Below, piece after piece: positions 52,811 through 61,876 of a stretch of DNA of 64,000 nucleotides. The notes under the pieces are model-generated. The model did not search any database, was not told where the DNA came from, and was given only the letters and a program-made list of their open reading frames with translations. This DNA is from Acidobacteriota bacterium. GTDB taxonomy: Bacteria; Acidobacteriota; Thermoanaerobaculia; Multivoradales; Multivoraceae. The translations under genes were made by a program, and so were the position numbers. The stretch lies in the NCBI GenBank assembly GCA_026707545.1, contig JAPOWR010000001.1, positions 1,178,001 through 1,242,000 on the forward strand, read 5' to 3'. Within the stretch, counting starts at the first letter, position 1. Each line of letters opens with the position of its first letter.

Positions 52811-54346
52811 ATGACGGTTGTGGATAGACGGATCGAAACGGACGCGGCGGCCGGGGAACGCGGAGGACCGAGGGCGTCGGAGTTGTTTCCGGCTTCGAGC
52901 GGCATGGACTTCGCGGTTGCCGATCTGTCTCTGGCCGACGCCGGCCGGCGGCAGATCGAGCTGGCCGAACACGAGATGCCGGGGCTGATGGAGCTTCGCC
53001 GACGCTACCGGTCCGAGCAGCCACTCGCCGGTGCCCGAATCACCGGCAGCTTGCACATGACGGTGCAGACGGCGGTATTGATCGAGACCCTGGTCGACCT
53101 GGGCGCCGAAGTGCGCTGGGCGTCGTGCAACATCTTCTCGACCCAGGACGAGGCGGCCGCGGCGGTGGTTGTCGGCCGGCCGGAGACGGGCGGCACGGTG
53201 GAGGATCCGAAGGGCGTTTCCGTGTTCGCGTGGAAGGGCGAGAGCCTGCCCGAGTACTGGTGGTGCACGCTCCGCGCATTGGACTGGCCGAACGAGAGCG
53301 GTCCGACTCTGATCGTCGACGACGGGGGCGATGCCACGCTTCTCATCCATCGAGGCGTGGAGTACGAGCAGCAGAACGCGGTACCCGACTTCGATCCCGA
53401 CGCGGAACCCGAGGAATGGGGCGTCATTCTCGAGTTGATCCGGCGCGTTCGGACCTGGGACGCGAATTACTTCACCCGCATGGCCGGCGGTCTTCAGGGC
53501 ATCAGCGAGGAGACGACCACGGGCGTTCACCGTCTGTACGAGCTGGAGGAAGACGGGACGCTCCTGTGCCCGGCGGTCAATGTGAACGACTCGGTCACCA
53601 AGTCGAAGTTCGACAACATCTACGGCTGCCGGCACTCCCTGATCGACGGCATCAACCGGGCGACGGACCTGATGATCGGCGGCAAGTCGGCGGTCGTCTG
53701 CGGCTACGGCGAGGTCGGCAAGGGGTGCGCCCAGTCGCTTCGCGGCCAGGGCTGCCGGGTGATCGTCACGGAGATCGACCCGATCTGCGCGCTGCAGGCG
53801 GCAATGGAAGGCTACGAGGTGGCCCGTCTTGAAGATGTGGTCGAGACGGCCGACATCTTCGTCACCTGTACCGGCAACCGGTCCGTGATCACGGCGGAAC
53901 TCATGGCCCGGATGAAGGACAAGGCCGTCGTCGGGAACATCGGCCACTTCGACAACGAGATCGACATCGCCGGCCTGAAACGGATCCCGGGCATCCGCGG
54001 CCGGAACATCAAGGAGCAGGTGGACGAGTGGATTCTCCCTGATGGTCGCAGCCTGCTGATCCTGGCCGAAGGGCGGCTGCTGAACCTCGGTTGCGCGACC
54101 GGGCACCCGAGCTTCGTCATGTCGACGTCGTTCGCCAACCAGGTGCTCGCCCAGATCGACCTGCACCGCGGAGGACCGGAGAGGGAGCGGAAGGTGACCC
54201 TGCTGCCGCGACGGCTCGACGAGGAGGTCGCACGCCTGCATCTCGATCACTTGGGCGTTCGCCTGACCGAGTTGACCGAGGAGCAGGCGGAGTACATCGG
54301 CGTCGAGAAAGGCGGTCCCTACAAGCGGGACGACTACCGCTACTGA
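52811..54346 (+). CDS. ahcY: Adenosylhomocysteinase
   Basis: 511 residues. It hydrolyses S-adenosylhomocysteine to adenosine and homocysteine, tetrameric and NAD-bound, in the activated methyl cycle. [20 protein letters not shown] (from residue 32), [57 protein letters not shown] (NAD loop near residue 300), [10 protein letters not shown] and the C-terminal Y-K-R-D-D-Y-R-Y are all present. A 31-residue unconserved N-terminal extension precedes the usual start; it is supported by ggagg upstream of the ATG at 52811. I see no SAH riboswitch in the 47-bp upstream gap. Confidence 0.97.
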   Translation: MTVVDRRIETDAAAGERGGPRASELFPASSGMDFAVADLSLADAGRRQIELAEHEMPGLMELRRRYRSEQPLAGARITGSLHMTVQTAVLIETLVDLGAEVRWASCNIFSTQDEAAAAVVVGRPETGGTVEDPKGVSVFAWKGESLPEYWWCTLRALDWPNESGPTLIVDDGGDATLLIHRGVEYEQQNAVPDFDPDAEPEEWGVILELIRRVRTWDANYFTRMAGGLQGISEETTTGVHRLYELEEDGTLLCPAVNVNDSVTKSKFDNIYGCRHSLIDGINRATDLMIGGKSAVVCGYGEVGKGCAQSLRGQGCRVIVTEIDPICALQAAMEGYEVARLEDVVETADIFVTCTGNRSVITAELMARMKDKAVVGNIGHFDNEIDIAGLKRIPGIRGRNIKEQVDEWILPDGRSLLILAEGRLLNLGCATGHPSFVMSTSFANQVLAQIDLHRGGPERERKVTLLPRRLDEEVARLHLDHLGVRLTELTEEQAEYIGVEKGGPYKRDDYRY

Positions 54347-54412
54347 ACGTCCGTTGCTCTCGGCCGAGCCGGTCCCAGGTATCGGAGTGCTGCACAAGTC
54401 CTTGTTTCTCAG

Positions 54413-54418
54413 TAAGAT
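54413..54418 (+). promoter_or_regulatory. Candidate near-leaderless -10 box of the transglycosylase gene
   Basis: TAAGAT lies 9 bases before the ATG at 54428. No ribosome site lies in between. This fits the leaderless pattern seen elsewhere in the window. Confidence 0.35.
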
Positions 54419-54427
54419 ACGGCTCCT

Positions 54428-56224
54428 ATGATCAAAACCTGTAGTCGTGCGGACTGGATTCCCGCGCTGCTCTGCGGCGCTCTCATCACACTTGCGGCGC
54501 CGGGGCTTCAGGCGGAGGAGCGTTACCACGCCGCGATCGATCCGGACCTGTTTCCGGTGCCGAAGAGCCTCGAAGCGGCCGTGGAGTTCTGGCAGAAGGT
54601 CTTCACGACCTACACCAGCGACCAGGTCATCCTTCACGACGAGCGGCACCTCGACGTCATCTACAGCGTGGTCGACATGAGCGACCTGCGCACAGTGGGA
54701 GCCTCGGAGCTGGAGATCGACCGCGCCCGGATCAAACGGGTCCGTGGCGAGGTGAGCCGTGTCTCCAAGGCTCTTCGGGATCTCGCGGCGGGACGGCCGG
54801 TGACGAACCTCCCGGCCGATCTGCGGTCCATACCGACACAGATGGAGCACGTGGGGGGCGGCAGGTCGAAGTACCGGCGGGCAGCGGGAATGGTCCGCGG
54901 CCAGCGGGGCCTGCGGAATCGGTTCGAGGAGGCCATCGAGATCTCGGGCATGTTCATGCCGGGCATCGAGCGGACGCTCGCGGAGTACGGCCTGCCGGCG
55001 GAGATCCGCTGTCTCCCGTTCGTCGAGTCGATGTTCAACTACCGGGCCCGGTCGAAGGTCGGAGCCTCCGGAGCCTGGCAGTTCACCGCCTCGACCGGCC
55101 GGGCGTTTCTGCAGATGGACGAAGCGGTCGACGCGCGTTCCGACGTGCTGCTGGCTGCCGCAGGGGCAGCTCGGAAGTTGCGGCGGGACTACGAATCGCT
55201 GGAGGCCTGGCCGCTCGCCCTGACCGCCTACAACCACGGTGCCGGCGGTATGGCGCGGGCGGTGCGTCGGCTGGGGACGCGAGATATCGGGGTGGTCGTG
55301 GAGAAGTACAGGTCGCGGACCTTCGGTTTCGCTTCCCGCAACTTCTACGCCGAGTTCATCGCGGCGGTCATCGCCTTCGTCGAACGCGAGCGTCACTTCC
55401 CGAATGTCGAGCCCTTTCCCGAGATCCGGTTCGACGTTGCCCAGCGCGATCGCTACGTCTCGCTGACCGACCTGGCGACGGCGACCGGCGTGGAGATCAA
55501 TCGCCTGGCGGAACTCAATCCGGCCCTGGACCGCACGGTCCTGGCGGGTTCTCTCCTGGTGCCGCCGCGCTATCCGCTTCGGGTGCCTCATGGCATGGGC
55601 GGGGAGTTCGAACGTGCGTACGCGGAGCTGCCCCCGGATCGCAAGCCCGACCGGCAGGCCGCCTTCGGCTACCGGGTCCGGAGTGGCGACACGCTGGGCG
55701 GTATCGCGCGCCGATTCGGCTCCAGCGTGGCGGAGCTCCAGCGCGCGAACCGCTTGCCGAGAGCGGACCGTATCTACGTCGGCCAGCGCCTCCGAATTCC
55801 GCAGCGCGGCACGGGTCGCTCCGCGCCGCCGCCGGCTCGCCGCGCCGCGCTCGAGCGGTCCGGGGCGCCCGAACCCGAGGCGCCGACGCCACAGGTGACG
55901 GACAACGGCGAACAGGCGCCAGCGACCACGGTCCACGTCGTCAGGAGGGGCGAATCGCTGGACCGGATCGCCCGGAAGTACGGCACGACCGTCAAGGTCC
56001 TGGCCGCCGCGAACAATCTGCGCCGGCCGGACCTCATTCATGCCGGTCAGCGCCTCGCGATTCCGAGGGAAGGTGGGGAGGTGCTCTACACGGTCCGCCG
56101 GGGCGACACCCTGAGTCAGTTGGCGCGCACCTACCGGACTTCGGCCGCCAGGATTCGGCAGGTCAACGGGCTGCGCGGCAGCCTGATCGTCGTCGGGCAG
56201 ACGCTCCGCATTCCGGCGGGATGA
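54428..56224 (+). CDS. mltD: MltD-like membrane-bound lytic transglycosylase with LysM repeats
   Basis: 598 residues with an N-terminal signal region (ALLCGALITLAAPGLQA). The SLT domain contains RCLPFVESMFNYRARS with the catalytic Glu near residue 200, GASGAWQFTASTGR and LTAYNHGAGGMARA. Then come a degenerate LysM-like segment (about 340) and three clear LysM repeats (about 415, 503 and 553): YRVRSGDTLGGIARRFG, HVVRRGESLDRIARKYG and YTVRRGDTLSQLARTYR. It cleaves peptidoglycan to 1,6-anhydro products in the periplasm. Classic MltD has a lipobox; none is seen here. Its stop overlaps the amidohydrolase start by 4 bp. Confidence 0.9.
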   Translation: MIKTCSRADWIPALLCGALITLAAPGLQAEERYHAAIDPDLFPVPKSLEAAVEFWQKVFTTYTSDQVILHDERHLDVIYSVVDMSDLRTVGASELEIDRARIKRVRGEVSRVSKALRDLAAGRPVTNLPADLRSIPTQMEHVGGGRSKYRRAAGMVRGQRGLRNRFEEAIEISGMFMPGIERTLAEYGLPAEIRCLPFVESMFNYRARSKVGASGAWQFTASTGRAFLQMDEAVDARSDVLLAAAGAARKLRRDYESLEAWPLALTAYNHGAGGMARAVRRLGTRDIGVVVEKYRSRTFGFASRNFYAEFIAAVIAFVERERHFPNVEPFPEIRFDVAQRDRYVSLTDLATATGVEINRLAELNPALDRTVLAGSLLVPPRYPLRVPHGMGGEFERAYAELPPDRKPDRQAAFGYRVRSGDTLGGIARRFGSSVAELQRANRLPRADRIYVGQRLRIPQRGTGRSAPPPARRAALERSGAPEPEAPTPQVTDNGEQAPATTVHVVRRGESLDRIARKYGTTVKVLAAANNLRRPDLIHAGQRLAIPREGGEVLYTVRRGDTLSQLARTYRTSAARIRQVNGLRGSLIVVGQTLRIPAG

Positions 56225-57957
56225 TGCCTTCGTCGGCCCGTACCGGATGCGCCGCATCGTCGGCGGCGCTGGCGGTACTTCTTCTCGTCGGGTGCGGTGA
56301 CGAGCCGCCAGGGCCGGCGGACCTGGTGCTTCTGAGCGGCCGTCTGGTTACCCTGAGCGAGGATTTGGAGCGCGCGCCGGCCGAAGCCGAAGCCCTGGCC
56401 GCCACGGATGGCCGCATCGTGTTCGTCGGCGGAAACGACGCGGCCAGCAACTGGATCGGACCGGATACGGAGGTGCTCGACCTGGAAGGCCGTCTGGCGG
56501 TACCGGGTCTGATCGAGGGACACGGGCACTTCTGGAGTCTCGGCGAGTCGAAGCTCCAGCTGGCGCTCGAGTCAGCGGCATCCTGGGGCGAGATCGTCGG
56601 CCAGGTGGCGGCGGCAGTCGAGGAAAGTCCGCCGGGGACCTGGATTCTTGGACGCGGCTGGCACCAGTCGAAGTGGACGCAGATCCCGGATCCGTCAGTG
56701 CAGGGCCTGCCCGTTCACCACGGCCTGAGCGCGGTCTCGCCGGACCATCCGGTCCTGCTGACGCACGCCAGCGGGCACATGGCCTTCGTCAATGCTCGCG
56801 CGATGGCACTCGCCGGCATCGACGGAACCACCCCGGACCCGGAGGGAGGCGAGATCGTGCGCGATGCGGCGGGACAGCCGACCGGCGCGCTCCGAGAGAC
56901 GGCGGAGAACCTGGTGGCGGTCCTGCGCGACCAGACGCTGGAGTGGAACCACGCCCGTCGTGTCGTCAGCATCGCGGCGGAGGAGTGTCTGGCGAAGGGC
57001 ATCACGAGCTTTCAGGATGCCGGGTCGAGTTTCGGGCTGATCGATGTGTATCGACAGATGGCGGATCAGGGGTTCCTCCGCTTGCGGCTGTGGGTCATGG
57101 TCGGGGAGGGCAACGAAGCTCTGGCCGAGTCGCTGAGCCGGTATCGGATGATCGATCGCGGCGACGGTTTCCTGACCGTGCGGGCGATCAAGCGGTCCAT
57201 CGACGGCGCCCTGGGTTCCCACGGGGCATGGTTGCTGGAGCCCTACGAGGATCTCCCGCAGTCCATCGGCCTGAACACGACGAGCCTCGACGTCATGGAA
57301 GAGACTGCCCGGCTGGCCCGGGAGCACGACTTCCAGCTCTGCGTCCACGCGATCGGCGACCGGGCGAACCGCGAGACGCTCGACCTGTTCGAACGGGCCC
57401 TTGACGGCGACCGGGGCCAGCGCTGGCGCATCGAGCACGCCCAGCATCTGCACCCCGACGACGTCCCGCGCTTTGCCGAGCTGGGCGTCATCGCCTCGAT
57501 GCAGGCGGTCCACTGCACGTCGGACGGGCCGTGGGTGCCGGACCGCCTCGGCGATGAGCGCTCCGCGGAGGGCGCCTACGTGTGGCGCAAGCTGATCGAC
57601 TCCGGAGCCGTCGTGACGAACGGCACGGACGCCCCGGTAGAGGATGTCGATCCGATCGCCTCGTTTCATGCCGCGGTGAGCCGCCGGATGGAGAACGGCG
57701 AGGTCTTCCAGGAGCACCAGCGGATGACCCGGGAGGAGGCGCTCCGCTCCTACACGCTCGACGCGGCGTACTCTGCCTTCGAAGAGGACCGGAAGGGAAG
57801 CCTGGAAGTCGGGAAGCTCGCGGACGTGACGGTTCTGTCGCGCGATGTGATGACCGTGCCCGAGGAGGAGATTCCCGGTACGGAGGTGCTCTACACGATC
57901 GTGGGTGGGCGGGTCGCCTACCGGCATCCTTCGGCACCGACGGCAGGCGACGGATGA
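56221..57957 (+). CDS. YtcJ-like metal-dependent amidohydrolase lipoprotein
   Basis: 578 residues. The lipobox follows SSAALAVLLLVGC. VPGLIEGHGHFWSLG has the H-x-H metal pair (near 101-103), HASGHMAFVNARAMALAG, FQLCVHAIGDRANRETLDLFE, WRIEHAQHLHPDD and VVTNGTDAPVEDVDPI give the remaining His and Asp ligands. This is the YtcJ/AepA-type amidohydrolase 3 group, whose substrates are mostly unknown. It is probably anchored facing the periplasm. It is translationally coupled at both ends: ATGA with the transglycosylase and ATGA with rsmD. Confidence 0.9.
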   Translation: MMPSSARTGCAASSAALAVLLLVGCGDEPPGPADLVLLSGRLVTLSEDLERAPAEAEALAATDGRIVFVGGNDAASNWIGPDTEVLDLEGRLAVPGLIEGHGHFWSLGESKLQLALESAASWGEIVGQVAAAVEESPPGTWILGRGWHQSKWTQIPDPSVQGLPVHHGLSAVSPDHPVLLTHASGHMAFVNARAMALAGIDGTTPDPEGGEIVRDAAGQPTGALRETAENLVAVLRDQTLEWNHARRVVSIAAEECLAKGITSFQDAGSSFGLIDVYRQMADQGFLRLRLWVMVGEGNEALAESLSRYRMIDRGDGFLTVRAIKRSIDGALGSHGAWLLEPYEDLPQSIGLNTTSLDVMEETARLAREHDFQLCVHAIGDRANRETLDLFERALDGDRGQRWRIEHAQHLHPDDVPRFAELGVIASMQAVHCTSDGPWVPDRLGDERSAEGAYVWRKLIDSGAVVTNGTDAPVEDVDPIASFHAAVSRRMENGEVFQEHQRMTREEALRSYTLDAAYSAFEEDRKGSLEVGKLADVTVLSRDVMTVPEEEIPGTEVLYTIVGGRVAYRHPSAPTAGDG

Positions 57958-58526
57958 GGGCTCGCCCCGGTCGCCCGGCGATTCGCTCCGGGGGAGTGAA
58001 GCTGCTGGGTGGCCGCTGGCGCGGTCGCCGCCTCCGAACTCCGCCGGACACCCGTCCGACTCAGGCCCGTGTTCGCGAAGCCCTGTTCTCCCACTGGGGC
58101 GATCGCATTCTTCGCTGCCGCTTCCTCGAGCTCTACGCCGGTTCCGGCTGCGTATCGCTCGAGGCACTATCCCGGGGGGCGGCGGAGGCCGTGGCCATCG
58201 ACTGCGATCGGCGCGCCCTGGAGTGCATGGCGGCGAACCGGGAGCGTCTCGGAGCGGAGGGTCTTTCCATTCGGCGAGCCCGGCTCCCGGAGGGGTTGGA
58301 CGGCGCCACCGCCAGTGAAGCCGGCTTCGATCTGGCGTTCGTCGACCCGCCGTACGATGCGCGACGGCTCGAGGACCTGCTGGTCGCGGTCGCCGGCTTG
58401 ATGGCGGGCGGTGGAGAAGTGGTACTGGAGCACTCGAGCCGACGGCACTCGCCGGGCATTGCTGGCTCCCTCCGCCCTACCGGGAGCAGGCGCTACGGCG
58501 ACAGTGCCTTGACGTTCTACGGATGA
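57954..58526 (+). CDS. rsmD: 16S rRNA (guanine(966)-N(2))-methyltransferase
   Basis: 190 residues from the ATG at 57954, which overlaps the amidohydrolase stop. VKLLGGRWRGRRLRTPPDTRPTQARVREALFSHW is the family N-terminal block, FLELYAGSGCVSLEALSRGA binds SAM and LAFVDPPYDARRL is the catalytic D-P-P-Y motif. It methylates G966 of 16S rRNA in the 30S subunit. The frame is open far upstream inside the amidohydrolase gene, but the family alignment fixes the start here. It usually precedes coaD; here a tRNA-Leu gene on the other strand follows. Confidence 0.94.
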   Translation: MRARPGRPAIRSGGVKLLGGRWRGRRLRTPPDTRPTQARVREALFSHWGDRILRCRFLELYAGSGCVSLEALSRGAAEAVAIDCDRRALECMAANRERLGAEGLSIRRARLPEGLDGATASEAGFDLAFVDPPYDARRLEDLLVAVAGLMAGGGEVVLEHSSRRHSPGIAGSLRPTGSRRYGDSALTFYG

Positions 58527-58543
58527 GAACCGGGTAACCGGCT

Positions 58544-58631
<88 letters not shown>

Positions 58632-58675
58632 GGTGGCCGCCGGCCGCAGCGGATTTTAACCGCATCTCGGACTGT

Positions 58676-58681
58676 TACGCT
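58676..58681 (+). promoter_or_regulatory. Candidate leaderless -10 box of the 58688 lipoprotein gene
   Basis: TACGCT lies 6 bases before the ATG at 58688, with no Shine-Dalgarno sequence. The same TACGCT lies 7 bases before the lptE-like ATG at 62470. The tRNA-Leu promoter (TAAAAT on minus, complement of 58653-58658) lies in the same gap. Confidence 0.45.
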
Positions 58682-58687
58682 TACTGC

Positions 58688-59212
58688 ATGAGTAGTTCAC
58701 TACATTGTCGAGTGCATGCCGGCGGTGGCTCCGCACGGTTCGCGTTCGGCCTGCTGCTCGCTGTGGCGTGCCTGGGCCTTGCCGCCTGCGGCGAGACCGG
58801 ACCGGACGGGGCGAGCGACGAGGACCGGCAGGCGATCGAGGCCGTTCTCACGGACTACCTGCCGAAGCTCGGCGAGGCTTACGCGAAGGGGGACTTCGAT
58901 TCACTCGCGTCCGGGGCGGTGCCCAAGGAGATCGAGACGATCAAAAGGCGGGTCTACGAACTGGAAATGGGTGAGAGCCGCACCTTGCGGCCCACGCTCA
59001 AGAGCTTCGAGATCGAACGGATCGATGTCTGGCGCTACTCGAACGCGGCCGTGACGACCCTGGAGGTCTGGGACATCCAGTCGCTGGCCAGCGGCACTGA
59101 ACAGCTCCTTGCCACGGCCACGGATCGCTACCGGGTCCGATACCAGTTCAAGCGCCGGGACGAGGGCTGGATGGTGATCGACCGCCGCATCGAGTACCAG
59201 TTCGAGTCCTGA
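58688..59212 (+). CDS. Lipoprotein with ARC6/IMS-like C-terminal domain
   Basis: 174 residues. The lipobox follows FGLLLAVACLGLAAC-GE. The body has a helical part (AIEAVLTDYLPKLGEAYAKGD, IKRRVYELEMGESRTLRPTLK) and a beta-rich end (AVTTLEVWDIQSLASGTEQLL, YQFKRRDEGWMVIDRRIEYQ). That end resembles the DUF4101/IMS domain, a weak match by eye. Function unknown, anchored in the envelope. Start at the ATG 58688; upstream codons would run into the tRNA and are rejected. The der gene starts 12 bp after its stop. Confidence 0.75.
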   Translation: MSSSLHCRVHAGGGSARFAFGLLLAVACLGLAACGETGPDGASDEDRQAIEAVLTDYLPKLGEAYAKGDFDSLASGAVPKEIETIKRRVYELEMGESRTLRPTLKSFEIERIDVWRYSNAAVTTLEVWDIQSLASGTEQLLATATDRYRVRYQFKRRDEGWMVIDRRIEYQFES

Positions 59213-59224
59213 CGCGGGTCTCTC

Positions 59225-60547
59225 GTGCCAGCCGCGATCGCGATCGTCGGTCGCCCCAATGTCGGCAAGTCGACGCTCTTCAACCGGCTGATCGGCCGCC
59301 GGCAGGCGATCGTCCACGGAAGCCCCGGCGTGACCCGGGACCGGCTGGTTGGACGCTTCGAGCTCGAGAGCCGCGGCATCGTCGAGTTGATCGACACCGG
59401 TGGCCTGGTGCCGGGCGACGACCCGTTCGGCCTGAACGCCCAGGTCGAGTTCGCAATCGAGGAGAGCGACGTGCTGCTGCTGGTCGTCGACGGCAGGGAC
59501 GGACTGGCCGCGGCCGACGAGCAGGTCATGGAACGCCTGCGCTGCCACGACCGACCCATCATCGTCGTGGTCAACAAGTCGGATACGCGGGCTGCCCAGG
59601 AGGGCTACCAGGAGTTCTACGCCCTGGGTGCCGACGGACTCGTTCTGGTCTCCGCGGAACATGGCGCGGGTTTCGGATCGCTGCACGAGGAGGTCGCCGG
59701 GCATCTCCCCGATGCGGTTCCAGCGGCGGAACCAGAGGCCCCCGGCGTCGCGGTCGTGGGTCGTCCGAACGTTGGCAAGTCGTCCCTGATCAACCGGCTG
59801 CTGGGTACCGAGCGGACGCTCGTATCGCCGACCGCCGGAACGACGAGAGATCCGATCGACAGCTTGCTGCGGCGCACCGAGGGCCCGGACTACCTGCTGG
59901 TCGATACCGCCGGAATCCGGCGCCGTTCCCGGATCCAGGACGCCCCGGAGGAACTGGCGGTGATGCTTGCCCAGAGACAGATCCAGCGGGCCGAACTCGT
60001 GGTCCTCGTGGTGGACGCAAGCCATGGGATTACCACGGGCGATCTGGCAATCGGCGATGCGGCGTGGCAGGCCGGGCGCTCAACCGTCGTCGCATGCAAC
60101 AAGTGGGATCTCCTGGACGAAAAGAGCAGGGAACGGCTCGAGGCGGGCTGGGAGCGCGTGGTGGAGGTCTTCGCGAAGCCGGCCCGGGTCAACGTCTCCG
60201 CCCTGACCGGACGCGGGGTTGGCGGCATCCTTCCCGCTCTCGACCGGGTCCGGGCACGTCACCGATTTCGCGTGCCCACTTCGGAACTGAACCGCGTGAC
60301 GCGCCGCATCGTGGACCGTCATCAGCCGCCCGCCGAGCGGGGTAGACCGTGGCGTTTCTTCTACGCTGCTCAGGTGCACGCGACGCCCCCGACGTTCCTG
60401 CTCTTCGCCAACCGGCGCCTGAAGCGGGGGGACACCTACCGCAAGTACCTCGAGAACCAGCTTCGGCGAGCATTTGATCTCGAGGGCGTTCCGCTTCGCA
60501 TCGTGGTCAGGGAACGCCGCGGTGAAGCAGAGCCGGTTCCCGGTTGA
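59225..60547 (+). CDS. der: Ribosome-associated GTPase Der (EngA)
   Basis: 440 residues with two tandem GTPase domains. The first has GRPNVGKS at residues 9-16, DTGGL and NKSD. The second has GRPNVGKS near 178-185, DTAGIRRRSR and NKWD. A KH-like C-terminal domain (about 355-440, FLLFANRRLKRGDTYRKYLENQLRRAF) follows. It is needed for 50S subunit assembly. GTG at 59225 gives the exact family N-terminus (PAAIAIVGRPNVGKS). No frameshift or missing motif. Confidence 0.97.
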   Translation: MPAAIAIVGRPNVGKSTLFNRLIGRRQAIVHGSPGVTRDRLVGRFELESRGIVELIDTGGLVPGDDPFGLNAQVEFAIEESDVLLLVVDGRDGLAAADEQVMERLRCHDRPIIVVVNKSDTRAAQEGYQEFYALGADGLVLVSAEHGAGFGSLHEEVAGHLPDAVPAAEPEAPGVAVVGRPNVGKSSLINRLLGTERTLVSPTAGTTRDPIDSLLRRTEGPDYLLVDTAGIRRRSRIQDAPEELAVMLAQRQIQRAELVVLVVDASHGITTGDLAIGDAAWQAGRSTVVACNKWDLLDEKSRERLEAGWERVVEVFAKPARVNVSALTGRGVGGILPALDRVRARHRFRVPTSELNRVTRRIVDRHQPPAERGRPWRFFYAAQVHATPPTFLLFANRRLKRGDTYRKYLENQLRRAFDLEGVPLRIVVRERRGEAEPVPG

Positions 60548-60628
60548 CCGGTGCGGGGATCTCGACTCAGCCGACCTCCAGCTTTCGTATAGGCTCCAAC
60601 CGGTCCTTCTGAGTCCAGGGAGCCGGGC

Positions 60629-60645
60629 GCCGCTCTTCCAGCGGC
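60629..60645 (+). other. Hairpin just upstream of the MerR regulator start
   Basis: gccgct-cttcc-agcggc, a 6-bp stem ending 4 bases before the GTG at 60650. It occupies the place of a ribosome site, so it could affect translation of the regulator or be chance in GC-rich DNA. Confidence 0.25.
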
Positions 60646-60649
60646 ACCT

Positions 60650-61222
60650 GTGTGCGTTCGCCGATCAGCCGGGAGGCCGGTCATTCCCCCCAAACAGCAG
60701 TACAAGCTCGCCGACGTATGCCGGGTGCTGGATATCCAGCCCTATGTGCTGCGCTACTGGCAGACCGAGTTTCCGGTTCTCTCCTCGAAGAAGGGCGCGG
60801 GGGGCCGGCGGGACTATGACGCCGAGGACGTCGAAACGATTCGGCGGATCAAGGAGCTTCTTTACGACGAGGGCTACACGATCGCCAGCGCCAAGAAGAA
60901 GCTCGCCTCCGAACTCGAGGAGGGCGGCCTTCGTGGGCGCCCACTGATCGTGACCGAGGCGCCGGCCGAAAACGGCGAAGCGCCTGCCGAACCGGCGCCG
61001 GGAGGCGACCCGGAAGCCGAAGAAGCTGAAGAGGTCGCGGGAGAGGGAGCGGAGGCGGCGACAGTGTCCTCTTCGGCCGACATGGAAGTCTCCGACATCG
61101 GTGAGATAGGGAACCTCACGCGGCGGGTCGAGAGGCTCGAGGGCGGGGTGGCGGCGCTCGTTGCGCAGGCTCGTCAGCTTGCCGCCGAACTCAAGCCCGA
61201 AGTGGGAGTCGAGGACGACTGA
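60650..61222 (+). CDS. MerR-family transcriptional regulator
   Basis: 190 residues. The N-terminal winged helix (YKLADVCRVLDIQPYVLRYWQTEF, GGRRDYDAEDVETIRRIKELL, EGYTIASAKKKLASEL, about residues 17-90) is a MerR DNA-binding domain. An acidic Ala/Glu/Pro-rich linker (about 100-145) leads to a C-terminal coiled coil (LTRRVERLEGGVAALVAQARQ). There is no Cys or other effector pocket, so it is of the short MerR type often found in housekeeping regions. GTG at 60650 is the only upstream start; the first 12 residues are unconserved. Confidence 0.88.
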   Translation: MCVRRSAGRPVIPPKQQYKLADVCRVLDIQPYVLRYWQTEFPVLSSKKGAGGRRDYDAEDVETIRRIKELLYDEGYTIASAKKKLASELEEGGLRGRPLIVTEAPAENGEAPAEPAPGGDPEAEEAEEVAGEGAEAATVSSSADMEVSDIGEIGNLTRRVERLEGGVAALVAQARQLAAELKPEVGVEDD

Positions 61223-61257
61223 CCGCCTCGCAAACCCGGGCTGGCGCACGACACCTG

Positions 61258-61286
61258 TTGCAAGGGGCCGGGAATGGATAGAGAAT
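61258..61286 (+). promoter_or_regulatory. Candidate promoter of tRNA-Pro
   Basis: TTGCAA (61258-61263) and GAGAAT (61281-61286) are separated by 17 bases, good sigma-70 spacing. The predicted start is a few bases before the mature tRNA 5' end at 61297. Confidence 0.45.
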
Positions 61287-61296
61287 GCCCCTCGGT

Positions 61297-61373
61297 CGGG
61301 ACGTGGCGCAGTCTGGTAGCGTACCTGAATGGGGTTCAGGGGGTCGCGAGTTCGAATCTCGCCGTCCCGACCA
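61297..61373 (+). tRNA. tRNA-Pro (anticodon GGG)
   Basis: 77 nt including encoded CCA. The acceptor CGGGACG pairs with CGTCCCG, and the D arm reads TGGCGCAGTCTGGTAGCG. The anticodon arm CCTGA-ATGGGGT-TCAGG has GGG at positions 34-36, and the T arm contains GAGTTCGAATCTC. It decodes CCC and CCU. It sits between the MerR and ribH genes. Confidence 0.97.
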
Positions 61374-61417
61374 TCTGACGTATCCCTCGTCGCAGCCGGC
61401 CCGCCACCAGTTCCGAC

Positions 61418-61876
61418 ATGAAGACCGCTTCCGACGCGGCTGGTGTCCGGTTCGGCCTGGTGGCGGCGCGCTTCAATGGCCTCATCGTCGAGCGCCTGGT
61501 CGAGGGCGCCCGCGAGTTCCTGCTTTCGCGTGGGGCCGAGGTTGACGACCTTCTGCTGGTCCGCGTTCCTGGTGCCTGGGAGATACCGGCTGCACTCGAC
61601 GCCCTCGCCGGCAGCGGAAGGGTGGATGCGCTCGTGGCGCTGGGCGCGGTAATCCGCGGTGAGACGCCGCACTTCGACTACATCTGCAACGAGTGTGCGG
61701 CGGGATGCGCCCGAGTCACTGCGCGGACGGGAATCCCGGTCGGGTTCGGCGTCCTCACGTGCGATGATGCCACGCAGGCCGCCGAACGCGCCGGTGGCAA
61801 GGTGGGCAACAAGGGTCAGGAGGCCGCCGAAGCGGCGCTCGCGATGGCCAACCTGCTGCGGTCGCTCAAGTCGTGA
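61418..61876 (+). CDS. ribH: 6,7-dimethyl-8-ribityllumazine synthase
   Basis: 152 residues. It condenses 5-amino-6-ribitylamino-uracil with 3,4-dihydroxybutanone phosphate in riboflavin synthesis. FGLVAARFNGLIVERLVEGA, VPGAWEIPAAL and LGAVIRGETPHFDYI, with the catalytic His at residue 85, are intact. It forms pentamers or 60-mers. It overlaps nusB by 4 bp (GTGA), the common ribH-nusB pairing. No other rib gene or FMN riboswitch is in the window. Confidence 0.97.
   Translation: MKTASDAAGVRFGLVAARFNGLIVERLVEGAREFLLSRGAEVDDLLLVRVPGAWEIPAALDALAGSGRVDALVALGAVIRGETPHFDYICNECAAGCARVTARTGIPVGFGVLTCDDATQAAERAGGKVGNKGQEAAEAALAMANLLRSLKS

Noticed and set aside
52307-56257. A 1316-codon open frame on the minus strand opposite ahcY and the transglycosylase
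   Set aside because: It runs antisense across three well-supported genes and its translation is low-complexity (Arg, His, Asp, Gln, Val) with no domain; it is an effect of high GC codon use.
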